Below are positions 37,941-46,729 of a stretch of DNA of 64,000 nt, piece by piece (within the stretch, counting starts at the first letter, position 1; every line of letters begins with the position of its first letter). The position numbers and the translations under genes were made by a program. The stretch spans positions 1 through 64,000 of the forward strand of contig JAZSKB010000044.1 of assembly GCA_045534635.1 (NCBI GenBank), given 5' to 3'. This stretch comes from UBA1205 sp045534635. Lineage in GTDB: Bacteria > Bacteroidota > Bacteroidia > Bacteroidales > WCHB1-69. The notes under the pieces are model-generated. The model did not search any database, was not told the origin of the DNA, and saw nothing but the letters and a program-made list of their open reading frames with translations.

Positions 37941-38483
37941 TTAAGACAATGATTTATTTTTAGTTACCACTCCGTGAAAAATCCCCCATAATGCAGCGAT
38001 TATAATAATGTAAATAGGAGAAATAGCACACAACCATATCAAAAGCGTTCCTATAATAATGATAATACTTGTTTGAATAGAAAAAGGTATATTTCGTATC
38101 ATTTTCCAAACAGCAACAGCAATCATAGCAACAATTGCAGGGCGAACACCTTTGAAAATATTGATAATATGTTCGTTATCTTTGTATTCGATAAAAAAAT
38201 ATGCTATAATTAGAATTATTATAAAAGAAGGTAAGATACAGCCCAACGCTGCAACAAATGCTCCTCTAAATTTTTGTATTTTATATCCGAGAAATACGGA
38301 TATATTTACAGCAATAATACCCGGGATAGATTGTGAAATGGCAAGCATATCAATAAAATCTTGTTCGGAAAGCCATTGCTTTTTTTCGACGACTTCTTTT
38401 TGTATAAGTGGCAACATTGCATAGCCTCCTCCGATAGTGAAGAAACCTATTTTGAAAAACATACTAAACAATTGCCACAACAT
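37941..38483 (-). CDS. Chromate transporter family protein (ChrA half, partner)
   Basis: 180 residues, first of the ChrA pair. The signature FFKIGFFTIGGGYAMLPLIQ is at residues 9-28 and SQSIPGIIAVNISVFLGY near 50-67, followed by hydrophobic helices. It probably forms a heterodimer with the next gene. A thioredoxin-like gene lies 12 bases upstream, so these three minus-strand genes may be one transcript. Confidence 0.9.
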   Translation of the reverse strand: MLWQLFSMFFKIGFFTIGGGYAMLPLIQKEVVEKKQWLSEQDFIDMLAISQSIPGIIAVNISVFLGYKIQKFRGAFVAALGCILPSFIIILIIAYFFIEYKDNEHIINIFKGVRPAIVAMIAVAVWKMIRNIPFSIQTSIIIIIGTLLIWLCAISPIYIIIIAALWGIFHGVVTKNKSLS

Positions 38484-38495
38484 ATTGTAAATACT

Positions 38496-38978
38496 TTATT
38501 TTGATGAATTAATCGCTTGTGGTGTCCACGTTTTTAAAAAAGTTAAAACTTTTTCTTTACTATATCCTTTATCTTGTTCTAATACAGAAGAATTTTGAAT
38601 ATGGATAGGAGTACCTTCTGTATTGATAATTACAAAAACAGGAAATCCAAAACGTTCGGGATTACCTAAAAATTGCATTGCTTCTGGATTTTTGTTTTCT
38701 TTTGACCAATTTACATGGATATAGATAAAATTGTCATATACTATTTTTCTTATTTCTGAATTGTTCTCTACAAAAGCCGCAAATCGGAGACACCAAGGAC
38801 ACCAATTTCCACCAACTTGACATAAGACATATTTGTTTTCTTTGTTTGCCTGTTGTATTGCTTCGGTAATGCTTTGCATTGCATCAATTTTGTCATCATA
38901 AATGTTTGATGTCTTCTTTTGGGCATAAATATGTCCAGAAATAATTATAAAAACAATAAGTGTTACAATCTTTTTCAT
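38496..38978 (-). CDS. Secreted thioredoxin-like protein
   Basis: 160 residues. A signal peptide covers residues 1-19 (ending HIYAQ). The thioredoxin active site is GGNWCPWCLRF with Cys60 and Cys63; CPWC is closer to DUF255 and thiol-disulfide interchange proteins than to classical CGPC thioredoxin. GFPVFVIINTEGTPI near residue 115 carries the cis-Pro strand. It is probably a periplasmic reductase or isomerase for protein thiols. It is upstream of the two ChrA halves on the same strand. Confidence 0.85.
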   Translation of the reverse strand: MKKIVTLIVFIIISGHIYAQKKTSNIYDDKIDAMQSITEAIQQANKENKYVLCQVGGNWCPWCLRFAAFVENNSEIRKIVYDNFIYIHVNWSKENKNPEAMQFLGNPERFGFPVFVIINTEGTPIHIQNSSVLEQDKGYSKEKVLTFLKTWTPQAINSSK

Positions 38979-39165
38979 TGCTATTGATTTTTTATTAATA
39001 TTTCCATTAAACGTACTTGTTTTAATTTTATTGCATTATTGCATTTGTTGTGATGAATTTACATTTATTCTTCATCGGAAAACAACTATTATTGAAACTT
39101 TTATTTTGAATTTATTATTGAAATTCAGTTGTTTATGGTTGACAATAGAATAACTAAAAAAATGT

Positions 39166-39173
39166 TACCTTTG
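39166..39173 (+). promoter_or_regulatory. -7 box for the rbfA-recF operon
   Basis: TACCTTTG followed by CAATG, 73 bases before rbfA. A TTG lies at 39139-39141 as a possible -33 element. Confidence 0.6.
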
Positions 39174-39246
39174 CAATGTATGGTAAGATGTTCATTAAAA
39201 TCTTTTTTTTGAGATATTTTTACCTTATTAATAATATTATAGATAA

Positions 39247-39585
39247 ATGGAAACAACAAGACAACAAAAAGTGGCAAAGTTGCTACAAAAAGAATTAGCA
39301 GAAGTTCTACAATTGGAAGCATCAAATATGTATTCTTCTGCGATGGTAACAATAACACGTGTTGAAATAAGCAAAGATTTATCTTTTGCCAAAATATATC
39401 TAAGTATTTTTGCTACAACAGACAAAAGAATTGTTTTTGAAAAAATTCAGGAAAACAAAAAAGAATTGCGATTTCGATTAGGTCAACGTGTTAAAAATCA
39501 ATTACGTATTATTCCAGAGTTGAGTTTTATATTTGATGATACTTTAGATTATTTGGAAAATATTGACAAATTATTAAAATCGTGA
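39247..39585 (+). CDS. rbfA: Ribosome-binding factor A
   Basis: 112 residues. It assists maturation of the 16S rRNA 5' region in the 30S subunit. The N-terminal helix TRQQKVAKLLQKELAEVLQ, the central ITRVEISKDLSFAKIYLSIF strand pair and the C-terminal RVKNQLRIIPELSFIFDDTLDY block are typical. It is the first gene of an overlapping operon, and its TGA overlaps the GTG start of the permease (GTGA). Confidence 0.94.
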   Translation: METTRQQKVAKLLQKELAEVLQLEASNMYSSAMVTITRVEISKDLSFAKIYLSIFATTDKRIVFEKIQENKKELRFRLGQRVKNQLRIIPELSFIFDDTLDYLENIDKLLKS

Positions 39586-40808
39586 ATGTCCCATTTTTTA
39601 TAGCCAAACGTTATCTTTTTGCTAAGAAGTCGCACAATATTATCAATTTTATATCAATTGTGTCTTTGGTTGGTATTACCATTGCTACAAGTGCTTTATT
39701 GATAGTATTGTCTATATTTAATGGATTGCAAGATTTTGTTTCACAGTCGCTTAATGCTTTTAATCCTGATATTGAAATCACACCAAGAGAAGGAAAAGTA
39801 TTTGATATAAATACGATAAATATAGATTCACTGGCAGAAATGGACAATGTTTTGAAAGTTTCTGGGGTTCTTTCTGATGTTGTTGTTTTTGTTCACGAAG
39901 ATAGACAATATATCGCATATATCAAAGGTGTTGATGATGATTATTTTAAAATTAATCGTTTAGATACGATGGTGTATTATGGATATTGTCGCTTGCATAG
40001 CAATGAAATACCATTGGCAATTTTAGGTGGAGATGTCGCTTATCGTTTGAATTGTAATCTTGAAAATGTAGCTTCTAATTATATTAAAATATATTATCCC
40101 AATAGGTCGCGTAAAATAGGAGCAATGCCTGGACTTTCTTCTTTAAATTCTCAAATTATCAATCCTTCAGGAATTTTTTACACTTATACAGAATATGATT
40201 CTAAATATGTTTTTGTTCCAATAGATTTTGCAAGGCAGTTATTGGCTTACGATTCTGGATTTACTTCTATTGAAATGAAATGTAAATCAGGAAAAATAGC
40301 AACTGTAAAACAGTATTTGGAGGAAAAATATGGACAGTCTTTTTTTATAAAAGATACTTATCAACAAGAGGAAGAAATTTACAAAGTAATGCAAGCAGAA
40401 AAATGGAGTATTTATGCAATTTTGTCGTTTATTTTACTTATTGCGGCATTTAATATTGTTGGAATGATGAGTATTTTGATTTTAGAAAAAAAATCACAAA
40501 TCAATATTTTTTATTCTATGGGTGGAGACAATAATTTTATTCAAAAAATCTTTCTAAATGAAGGTGTACTCATTACTTCTATTGGAATGAGTATCGGTTT
40601 ATGTTTAGGATTATTGTTTTGTTTCTTGCAAGCAAAATTTGGTTTGATAACTTTTGCTGATGGAGCTTATTTGATAGATGCATATCCTATTCATATTAAA
40701 TTAACCGATGTATTGTTAATATTTGCTATCGTTATACTGATAACTTTTCCTGCAATATATTGGCCTACTAAAAAATTAGTATCAACAAAAACGCATTACA
40801 ATGAATAA
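39582..40808 (+). CDS. ABC transporter permease, LolC/LolE-like
   Basis: 408 residues with the MacB/FtsX topology. One N-terminal helix (residues 22-45, with SLVGITIATSALLIVLSIFNG) precedes a large periplasmic domain. Three C-terminal helices lie near 275-400. The opening FFIAKRYLFAKKSHNIINFIS is typical of the lipoprotein-release permease family. It would work with a LolD-type ATPase, which is not in the window, to move lipoproteins to the outer membrane. GTG start at 39582, fixed by the GTGA overlap with rbfA. It overlaps apbE by 8 bases. Confidence 0.9.
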   Translation: MNVPFFIAKRYLFAKKSHNIINFISIVSLVGITIATSALLIVLSIFNGLQDFVSQSLNAFNPDIEITPREGKVFDINTINIDSLAEMDNVLKVSGVLSDVVVFVHEDRQYIAYIKGVDDDYFKINRLDTMVYYGYCRLHSNEIPLAILGGDVAYRLNCNLENVASNYIKIYYPNRSRKIGAMPGLSSLNSQIINPSGIFYTYTEYDSKYVFVPIDFARQLLAYDSGFTSIEMKCKSGKIATVKQYLEEKYGQSFFIKDTYQQEEEIYKVMQAEKWSIYAILSFILLIAAFNIVGMMSILILEKKSQINIFYSMGGDNNFIQKIFLNEGVLITSIGMSIGLCLGLLFCFLQAKFGLITFADGAYLIDAYPIHIKLTDVLLIFAIVILITFPAIYWPTKKLVSTKTHYNE

Positions 40809-41814
40809 AAAACAATATAACATGAAATATTTTTTTATTTTGTTGATAATTATTGTAATATCATCTTGTTCCAATTATCAAACACAAGAAGTGATAGGAT
40901 TTACACAAGGGTCGTACTACACTATTAAATATATAGGAGAAGAAATTCCAAATTTGAAACATGAAATTGATAGCATTTTACTTCAATTTGATTCGATAGC
41001 ATCAATTTTTAATCCAAATTCTATTGTAAATCAGGTGAATGATAATAAAGAAGTTGATAGTCTTCCTATAGATTTTGTCAATATGGTAAATATATCGCAT
41101 TCTGTGAGCGAAGCAACAGACGGATATTTTGATATTACTGTTGCACCATTGGTTAATGCATGGGGATTTGGTGCTTCTAAACAACCAGAGGAAGAGGTTT
41201 TGCAAAATATTGATAGTTTACTTTCTTTTATCGGTTGGAAAAAAATTGCAATAAAGAATGGAAAAATATACAAAAAAGACAATCGTATTCAGTTGAATTT
41301 TAATGCAATAGCACAAGGTTATATTGTTGATTTAATTGCTGATTTTTTAAGAGAAAAAGGTTTGAAAAACTATATTGTAGATTTGGGTGGAGAAGTGTAT
41401 GCTGCTGGTAAAAAAGGAAATAAAAATTGGATAGTAGGTATAGAGTCTCCAGCAGATTCAGCATTGGCAGTACAAAATGTTGCTGTAAAATTAGCTTTAC
41501 AAGATATGTCTTTAGTTACTTCTGGAAATTATCGTAAATATATTGAAAAAAATGGAAAACGATATAGTCATACAATAAATCCTAAAACGGGACAACCTTC
41601 AATGGATAAATTACTTAGTGTTACAGTATTACATAAACAATCAGCAATGGCAGATGCTTATGCTACAGCGATGATGTCTATGGGATACGAACAAACATTA
41701 AAATATTTACAACATCATTCTGATTTGAATGTGTATCTTATATTTTTTGAAAATGGTCAACATCAGACTTATATAACTCAAGGAATGCAATCTTTGATTC
41801 AGAAAGGAGAATAA
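40801..41814 (+). CDS. apbE: FAD:protein FMN transferase lipoprotein
   Basis: 337 residues of the ApbE family. A lipoprotein signal ends IVISSC at residues 18-23. Family blocks are visible: FTQGSYYTIKY near residue 38, ATDGYFDITVAPLVNAWGF near 104, FNAIAQGYIVDLIADFL near 167, and the metal site with SGNYRKYIEKNGKRYSHTINPKTG near 241. It attaches FMN to threonine in flavoproteins such as NQR and RNF subunits. ATG 40801 overlaps the permease gene; an in-frame ATG at 40822 is equally possible. Ends in a TAATG overlap with recF. Confidence 0.93.
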   Translation: MNKKQYNMKYFFILLIIIVISSCSNYQTQEVIGFTQGSYYTIKYIGEEIPNLKHEIDSILLQFDSIASIFNPNSIVNQVNDNKEVDSLPIDFVNMVNISHSVSEATDGYFDITVAPLVNAWGFGASKQPEEEVLQNIDSLLSFIGWKKIAIKNGKIYKKDNRIQLNFNAIAQGYIVDLIADFLREKGLKNYIVDLGGEVYAAGKKGNKNWIVGIESPADSALAVQNVAVKLALQDMSLVTSGNYRKYIEKNGKRYSHTINPKTGQPSMDKLLSVTVLHKQSAMADAYATAMMSMGYEQTLKYLQHHSDLNVYLIFFENGQHQTYITQGMQSLIQKGE

Positions 41815-42902
41815 TGTATCTTAATGATATTCAAGTTATAAACTTTAAAAATTACGAAGAAAAAAGTTATCAATTTTCTTCCGGCGTCAATTGTATTGTT
41901 GGTTTGAATGGAGTAGGGAAAACCAATTTATTAGATGCAATACATTATCTATCAATGACTAAAAGTTACTTTGTCAATCTTGATATGCCAAATATTCGTC
42001 ATGGACAAGATTTTTTTTCCATTCATGGAAATTGTGTTATTGACGATGTTGACGGATTGAATAAAATAAGTTGTATTCAACAAATAGGAAAGCGTAAAAT
42101 ATTTAAATTCAATCAAAAAGAATATAATAGGCTTGCAGAGCACATTGGCATACTTCCCTCTGTGATGGTATCTCCTGCGGATACCGATTATATTAATGGT
42201 TCTGCTGAAGTGCGACGACGTTATTTTGATAGTATTATTTCCCAAATAGACAAAGTTTATTTATCTAAATTGATGGATTACAATAAATTGTTACAACAAA
42301 GAAATGCAATTTTAAAACGTCAATATGAGAGAAAAGAATTAAATAAAAACGATTTTCAAATTTGGGACGAACGTTTGGTGGATTTAGGGCAATTTATATA
42401 TGAAAAACGTTTACAATTTTTAGACTTATTTATGCCTATATTTAAACAATATTTTTCGATAATTTCTCCTGAAAATGAATATGTTAATATTGTTTATTTT
42501 TCGCAATTATCAGAAATAGATTATAAAGAAGAACTTGCTAAAACGATAGAAAGAGATTATTTTTCACAGCATACTTCAGTGGGAATTCACAAAGATGATT
42601 TTAGATTTGAAATGAATGATTATGCCGTAAAAAGGGTTTGTTCGCAGGGGCAACAAAAGTCTTTTTTGATAGCATTGAAATTATCTCAATTTGAATTAAT
42701 GAAACAGCTAAAACAAGCTACACCGTTGCTATTATTAGATGATGTTTTTGATAAATTGGATATTTTTCGTATTCAAGAATTGATAAAAATGGTGGCTGGA
42801 CAAAATTTTGGACAAGTTTTTATCACGGATACAAATAAAGAAAGAGTTATTAATCTATTCTCTAACAATAAAATAGAATTTAAATTGATAGAAATTGTTT
42901 AA
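41814..42902 (+). CDS. recF: DNA replication and repair protein RecF
   Basis: 362 residues. Walker A is VGLNGVGKTNLLDAIHYL at 29-46. The arm with PADTDYINGSAEVRRRYFDSI near 115-136 is the RecF signature. The C-terminal ABC signature region is CSQGQQKSFLIALKL near 277 and Walker B is PLLLLDDVFDKLD near 304. RecF loads RecA at gapped DNA together with RecO and RecR. It starts at the stop of apbE (TAATG), the last gene of the rbfA operon. Confidence 0.95.
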   Translation: MYLNDIQVINFKNYEEKSYQFSSGVNCIVGLNGVGKTNLLDAIHYLSMTKSYFVNLDMPNIRHGQDFFSIHGNCVIDDVDGLNKISCIQQIGKRKIFKFNQKEYNRLAEHIGILPSVMVSPADTDYINGSAEVRRRYFDSIISQIDKVYLSKLMDYNKLLQQRNAILKRQYERKELNKNDFQIWDERLVDLGQFIYEKRLQFLDLFMPIFKQYFSIISPENEYVNIVYFSQLSEIDYKEELAKTIERDYFSQHTSVGIHKDDFRFEMNDYAVKRVCSQGQQKSFLIALKLSQFELMKQLKQATPLLLLDDVFDKLDIFRIQELIKMVAGQNFGQVFITDTNKERVINLFSNNKIEFKLIEIV

Positions 42903-42963
42903 AGAAATAAATTTAGATATAACATTTTTTGCTTTTTTTCGTTAAAATATTAAAATAAAATTG

Positions 42964-42971
42964 TACCTTTG
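42964..42971 (+). promoter_or_regulatory. -7 box for the OmpH gene
   Basis: TACCTTTG, 23 bases before ATG 42995. Confidence 0.6.
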
Positions 42972-42994
42972 TAAATTAAATTAAAAAATAAGAT

Positions 42995-43510
42995 ATGAAG
43001 AAATTGTCATTATTGATTGCTGTTGTTGCAATCGCATTTTGGAATATTAATGTTTCCGCACAATCAAAAGTTAAGTTGGCTCACATCAACTCAAATGAGT
43101 TAATGCAAATGATGCCTGGTGTTGATACTGCTCAAAAGGCTATCGAGAATTATTATGCACAACTGGAAGATGAGTTGAAGATTATGTATGCAGAATATGA
43201 AAAGAAATCTATAGAATTTCAAGATAAACAAGCAACGATGAGTCAAACATTGCAGCAAGTAAAAATGAAAGAACTTCAAGATTTACAAACGAGAATCGAA
43301 AATTTCAGGGAACAAGCACAAACTGAAATGCAAAGTAAACAAGAAGAATACTTGAAACCAATAGTTGACCGTGCGAAAAGTGCTATTGCAGAAGTCGCTA
43401 AAGAAATGGGATATACTTATGTTTTCGATTCTGGAGTTGGTGCTCTACTTTATCAAGAAGATAGTGATAATATCATGGAATTGGTAAAGAAAAAGATAGG
43501 AATAAAATAG
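42995..43510 (+). CDS. OmpH/Skp family periplasmic chaperone
   Basis: 171 residues. Signal peptide of about 22 residues (cleavage after INVSA). The mature protein starts with a short strand, KLAHINSNELMQMMPGVD. A long coiled-coil of Lys/Glu/Gln-rich helices (about 47-130) follows, then a return strand (YTYVFDSGVGALLYQ), the jellyfish fold of Skp. It keeps outer-membrane proteins soluble in the periplasm. It has its own promoter and terminator. Confidence 0.93.
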   Translation: MKKLSLLIAVVAIAFWNINVSAQSKVKLAHINSNELMQMMPGVDTAQKAIENYYAQLEDELKIMYAEYEKKSIEFQDKQATMSQTLQQVKMKELQDLQTRIENFREQAQTEMQSKQEEYLKPIVDRAKSAIAEVAKEMGYTYVFDSGVGALLYQEDSDNIMELVKKKIGIK

Positions 43511-43525
43511 ATATAAAATTTGCAT

Positions 43526-43562
43526 ACAAGAAAAGAGGTTGAATTTCAACCTCTTTTCTTGT
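43526..43562. terminator. Terminator after the OmpH gene
   Basis: A perfect 18-bp inverted repeat around one central T. The A-rich left arm and T-rich right arm give a bidirectional shape. Confidence 0.8.
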
Positions 43563-43602
43563 ATTATTAGCTATTTTTGCATAGTAATTGAAATAAAAAT
43601 GT

Positions 43603-43610
43603 TATCTTTG
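43603..43610 (+). promoter_or_regulatory. -7 box for rex
   Basis: TATCTTTG followed by CAACTC, 25 bases before the rex start; TTTTTG at 43574-43579 may be the -33 element. Confidence 0.65.
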
Positions 43611-43635
43611 CAACTCAATATCTAAAAATAGATTT

Positions 43636-44301
43636 ATGAGAATCGTTAGCAAGAAAAAAAAGGAAAAAAAAGGGAAAAAAAATGTTTCCAAAGCAACATT
43701 AGAACGCATACCTCGATATTATTCTTATATAAAAGGTCTTGATACTACTGAAAAATACTACATTTCATCGGTAGAAGTTGCCAAAGGTTTAAAATTGAAT
43801 TCTGTGCAAGTTCGTACAGATTTAGCACTTGTTTCATCTATTGACGGAAAGCCAAGAGCGGGGTTTCACATTGAAAAATTACTTCAAGATATGGAAACTT
43901 TTCTTGGGTTCAATAAATTGGATAATGTTATTTTAGTTGGAGCAGGGCGTTTGGGACAAGCACTTTTGTCTTACGAAGGTTTTAATAAATATGGTTTCAA
44001 TATTTTAGCGGCTTTTGATAATAATCCATCTATTTGTGGTACTATTATTAATGAAAAAGAAATATTGAATATCAATGAATTAAAAGATTATGTTCAACGT
44101 ATGAATGTAAAAATAGGAATTATTTCCTTGCCTCGTAAATATGCACAAGATGTATGTGATTTGATGGTAGATGCTGGAATTAAAGGTATTTTAAATTTTA
44201 CCCAACAAGTACTTTCTGTTCCTGATAATGTTGTTGTTCAAGAAGTGAATTTTGTCGCTTCTTTGGCTATATTAGGAAAAAAATTAAAATCAAAAAAATA
44301 G
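43636..44301 (+). CDS. rex: Redox-sensing transcriptional repressor Rex
   Basis: 221 residues. An unusually lysine-rich tail (residues 1-20) precedes the winged helix, in which ERIPRYYSYIKGL starts the domain and SVQVRTDLALV is the recognition helix. The NAD(H)-binding Rossmann fold has VILVGAGRLGQALLSY at about 97-112 and AAFDNNP near 128. The C-terminal swap helix begins near FVASLAILGK. Rex leaves DNA when NADH rises and usually controls fermentation and hydrogenase genes. It is convergent with hydF, 10 bases away. Confidence 0.94.
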   Translation: MRIVSKKKKEKKGKKNVSKATLERIPRYYSYIKGLDTTEKYYISSVEVAKGLKLNSVQVRTDLALVSSIDGKPRAGFHIEKLLQDMETFLGFNKLDNVILVGAGRLGQALLSYEGFNKYGFNILAAFDNNPSICGTIINEKEILNINELKDYVQRMNVKIGIISLPRKYAQDVCDLMVDAGIKGILNFTQQVLSVPDNVVVQEVNFVASLAILGKKLKSKK

Positions 44302-44311
44302 TAATTATTTG

Positions 44312-45490
44312 TTAAACAAATAATTCTGTTGCTCGTTCAAAAATATTTGTTAAAAACGCTAAACTCATTCCATAATTGGAAACAGGGATATTGTGTTCGA
44401 CAATTGTTTTTATTCTATTTCCAACTTGTTGAGATGTTACCATACATGCCCCACATTGTATTGCCATACTATATTGTTTTAAATCTGGAAGTGGAGAAAG
44501 GGCTGATACCATATCGAAACTAATGTCTTTTCCTGTTACTTTTTTGATTAAATTTGGCAATTTGATTCTTCCAATATCTTCACAATGAATAGGATGAGTG
44601 CAAGATTCCAACATCAAGATTTTATCTCCATTTTGCAATTGCATAATATGAGGTGTGCCTTTTAAGTAATTGTTGAAATTTCCTTTTGCTCTTGCTAAAA
44701 TTATACTAAAACTTGTCAAAGGAATAGCTTTTGGTACAATTTCGTTTACCTCTTTAAAGGCTTGACTATCAGTGATGATTAGTTGTGGGGTGTTGTTTTC
44801 TAAATACAATGATAATTCTTCTAATTGCAAACATATTGCAACAGCGTGATTATCTAAAATATCTCTGATAACTTGTACTTGTGGTAAAATTAACCGTCCT
44901 GTTGGGGCTTCTGCATCTTGTGGCATAACAAGCAGCACATTATCTCCACGATGAATAATATCACCAATTAATGATGGTTTATTATAAGCCGTTGGTGGAA
45001 TGATTTTTGAAATAGCTGTTATTAAATTATCAATTCCATTTCTATTGAGCGAACAAACATTAATTAATTCTGTATTATATTGTTTAGCAATATTATATGT
45101 GATTTCGATAGCAGGAGAAATATCTTGTTTGTTGTGAACAAACAGAAATGGAATTTGTTTTTTTTGAAGAATATTACAAATCTGTTCTTCTTGAGAAGTA
45201 AATTCGTTGTTTGCTAAAACAATAATTGCAACATTGATTATTTCAATTGTTTGTATTGTTTTTTGCATTCTTTGACTTCCCAAAATACTTTCGTCATCAA
45301 TTCCTGCTGTATCAACCAAAACAACAGGACCAATACCAAACAATTCCATTGATTTTTTTACAGGGTCGGTTGTTGTCCCAATTTCTGGAGATACAATTGC
45401 TATTTCTTGATTGGCTATTGCATTGATTAATGAACTTTTACCTTTATTACTTTTTCCGAAAATGCCAATAAAAACACTATTATCTTTCAT
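44312..45490 (-). CDS. hydF: [FeFe] hydrogenase maturation GTPase HydF
   Basis: 392 residues. The GTPase domain has P-loop GKSNKGKSS at 12-20, a switch region EIGTTTDPVKK and VDTAGIDDES near 58, and HNKQD near 118. A dimerisation domain follows. The C-terminal cluster domain has SCTHPIHCEDIGR and a later CGACM, the conserved CxHx..CxxC iron-sulfur ligands. HydF is the scaffold that assembles the 2Fe subcluster of [FeFe] hydrogenase with HydE and HydG. Neither these nor a hydrogenase are in the window. Last gene of the minus-strand operon with queA, 6 bases away. Confidence 0.94.
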   Translation of the reverse strand: MKDNSVFIGIFGKSNKGKSSLINAIANQEIAIVSPEIGTTTDPVKKSMELFGIGPVVLVDTAGIDDESILGSQRMQKTIQTIEIINVAIIVLANNEFTSQEEQICNILQKKQIPFLFVHNKQDISPAIEITYNIAKQYNTELINVCSLNRNGIDNLITAISKIIPPTAYNKPSLIGDIIHRGDNVLLVMPQDAEAPTGRLILPQVQVIRDILDNHAVAICLQLEELSLYLENNTPQLIITDSQAFKEVNEIVPKAIPLTSFSIILARAKGNFNNYLKGTPHIMQLQNGDKILMLESCTHPIHCEDIGRIKLPNLIKKVTGKDISFDMVSALSPLPDLKQYSMAIQCGACMVTSQQVGNRIKTIVEHNIPVSNYGMSLAFLTNIFERATELFV

Positions 45491-45496
45491 TGTAAA

Positions 45497-46729
45497 TTAT
45501 ATTAAAAATAAGCACGCATCGCCATAACTTAGAAAACGAAAATTTTCTTTTAATGCATAATTGTACACAGATTTCCATTCTTGTCCAATAAATGCAGATA
45601 CAAGTAATAATAAGGTACTTTTAGGTTGATGAAAATTTGTAATTAGTCCGCTAACTATTTTAGGTTGATAATAAGGAGTAATCATAATAGCGGTAGAAGT
45701 ACACAATGTATCAGATTGTTCTTCATTTAAGTATTGAACAATATTTTCTAATGCTTCTTTTTTCGTTATGCTGTGAGCATGCAAAGTTTCGTATATTTCC
45801 CATTGTGAAAGATGTAAATCCTTATTGGTTATTTTTTGCTGTTGATTGCGTAACATATTGATTTTTACACCTATCCAATATAAACTTTCTAAAGAACGAG
45901 TAGTGGTTGTTCCAATAGCAATAATCTGTTTATTAATATTTTCCAATAATTCTATTATGCAACTTTTTCCAAAAAATATTTGTTCGGTGTGCATAGTATG
46001 ATTTTCTATATGTTGTTCTGTTACAGGTTTGAAAGTGCCAGCACCAACATGTAATGTAATATTTAATATAGGAATTCCTCTTTGAACAATAGAAGATAAC
46101 AATTCTTCTGTAAAATGCAATCCTGCAGTTGGGGCAGCAACAGAGCCTTTATTTTGAGCAAAAACTGTTTGATAACGAGTGTTATCCGATTTTTCTGCTG
46201 GACGTTTAATATATGGTGGCAGTGGGATTTTTCCCACTTGTTGCAAGACTTCGGAAAATGTAAGATGAGTAGGTGTCCAAGAAAATTCTACAAGAAAAGC
46301 ATCTCCTTTTTTTTCAATACGTTTTGCTGTTAAGGTTGCTGTTTCGCCACAATAATTAAATGATAGTTGGAGGTTACTTTTCATTTTTTTATTGTTGCCA
46401 ATATAGCACAACCATTGACACTTCTCTGTGATTTCAAATGCTAAACTATGAATAGAAGTAGGGGACATAGGTTCTAAGCAAAATATTTCAATAGTTGCTC
46501 CTTCGGCTTTTTGAAATATTATTCTTGCTTGTACCACTTTTGTATTATTGAATATTAATATATAATTATCAGATAGGTAGTTGTTTATGTTTTTGAAAAT
46601 ATCCTGCTTAATAGTTTTATCTTTATAAATTAATAATTTAGATTCGTCACGTTTTTCACATGGAAAAAGTGCAATCTTTTCTGCAGGTAAATTATAGTTA
46701 AACTCTTCTATGTCAGTTAATTGTTTCAT
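45497..46729 (-). CDS. queA: S-adenosylmethionine:tRNA ribosyltransferase-isomerase
   Basis: 410 residues, longer than the 340-360 of Proteobacteria but usual in Bacteroidota. It transfers the ribosyl part of SAM to 7-aminomethyl-deazaguanine in tRNA, making epoxyqueuosine. Blocks seen: FNYNLPAEKIALFPCEKRDESKLLI opening (residues 9-33 by position), GKIPLPPYIKR near 165, VAAPTAGLHFTEELL near 194, LHVGAGTFKPV near 222 and FHQPKSTLLLLVSAF near 367. It overlaps the upstream glycosyltransferase gene by 17 bases. Confidence 0.94.
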   Translation of the reverse strand: MKQLTDIEEFNYNLPAEKIALFPCEKRDESKLLIYKDKTIKQDIFKNINNYLSDNYILIFNNTKVVQARIIFQKAEGATIEIFCLEPMSPTSIHSLAFEITEKCQWLCYIGNNKKMKSNLQLSFNYCGETATLTAKRIEKKGDAFLVEFSWTPTHLTFSEVLQQVGKIPLPPYIKRPAEKSDNTRYQTVFAQNKGSVAAPTAGLHFTEELLSSIVQRGIPILNITLHVGAGTFKPVTEQHIENHTMHTEQIFFGKSCIIELLENINKQIIAIGTTTTRSLESLYWIGVKINMLRNQQQKITNKDLHLSQWEIYETLHAHSITKKEALENIVQYLNEEQSDTLCTSTAIMITPYYQPKIVSGLITNFHQPKSTLLLLVSAFIGQEWKSVYNYALKENFRFLSYGDACLFLI

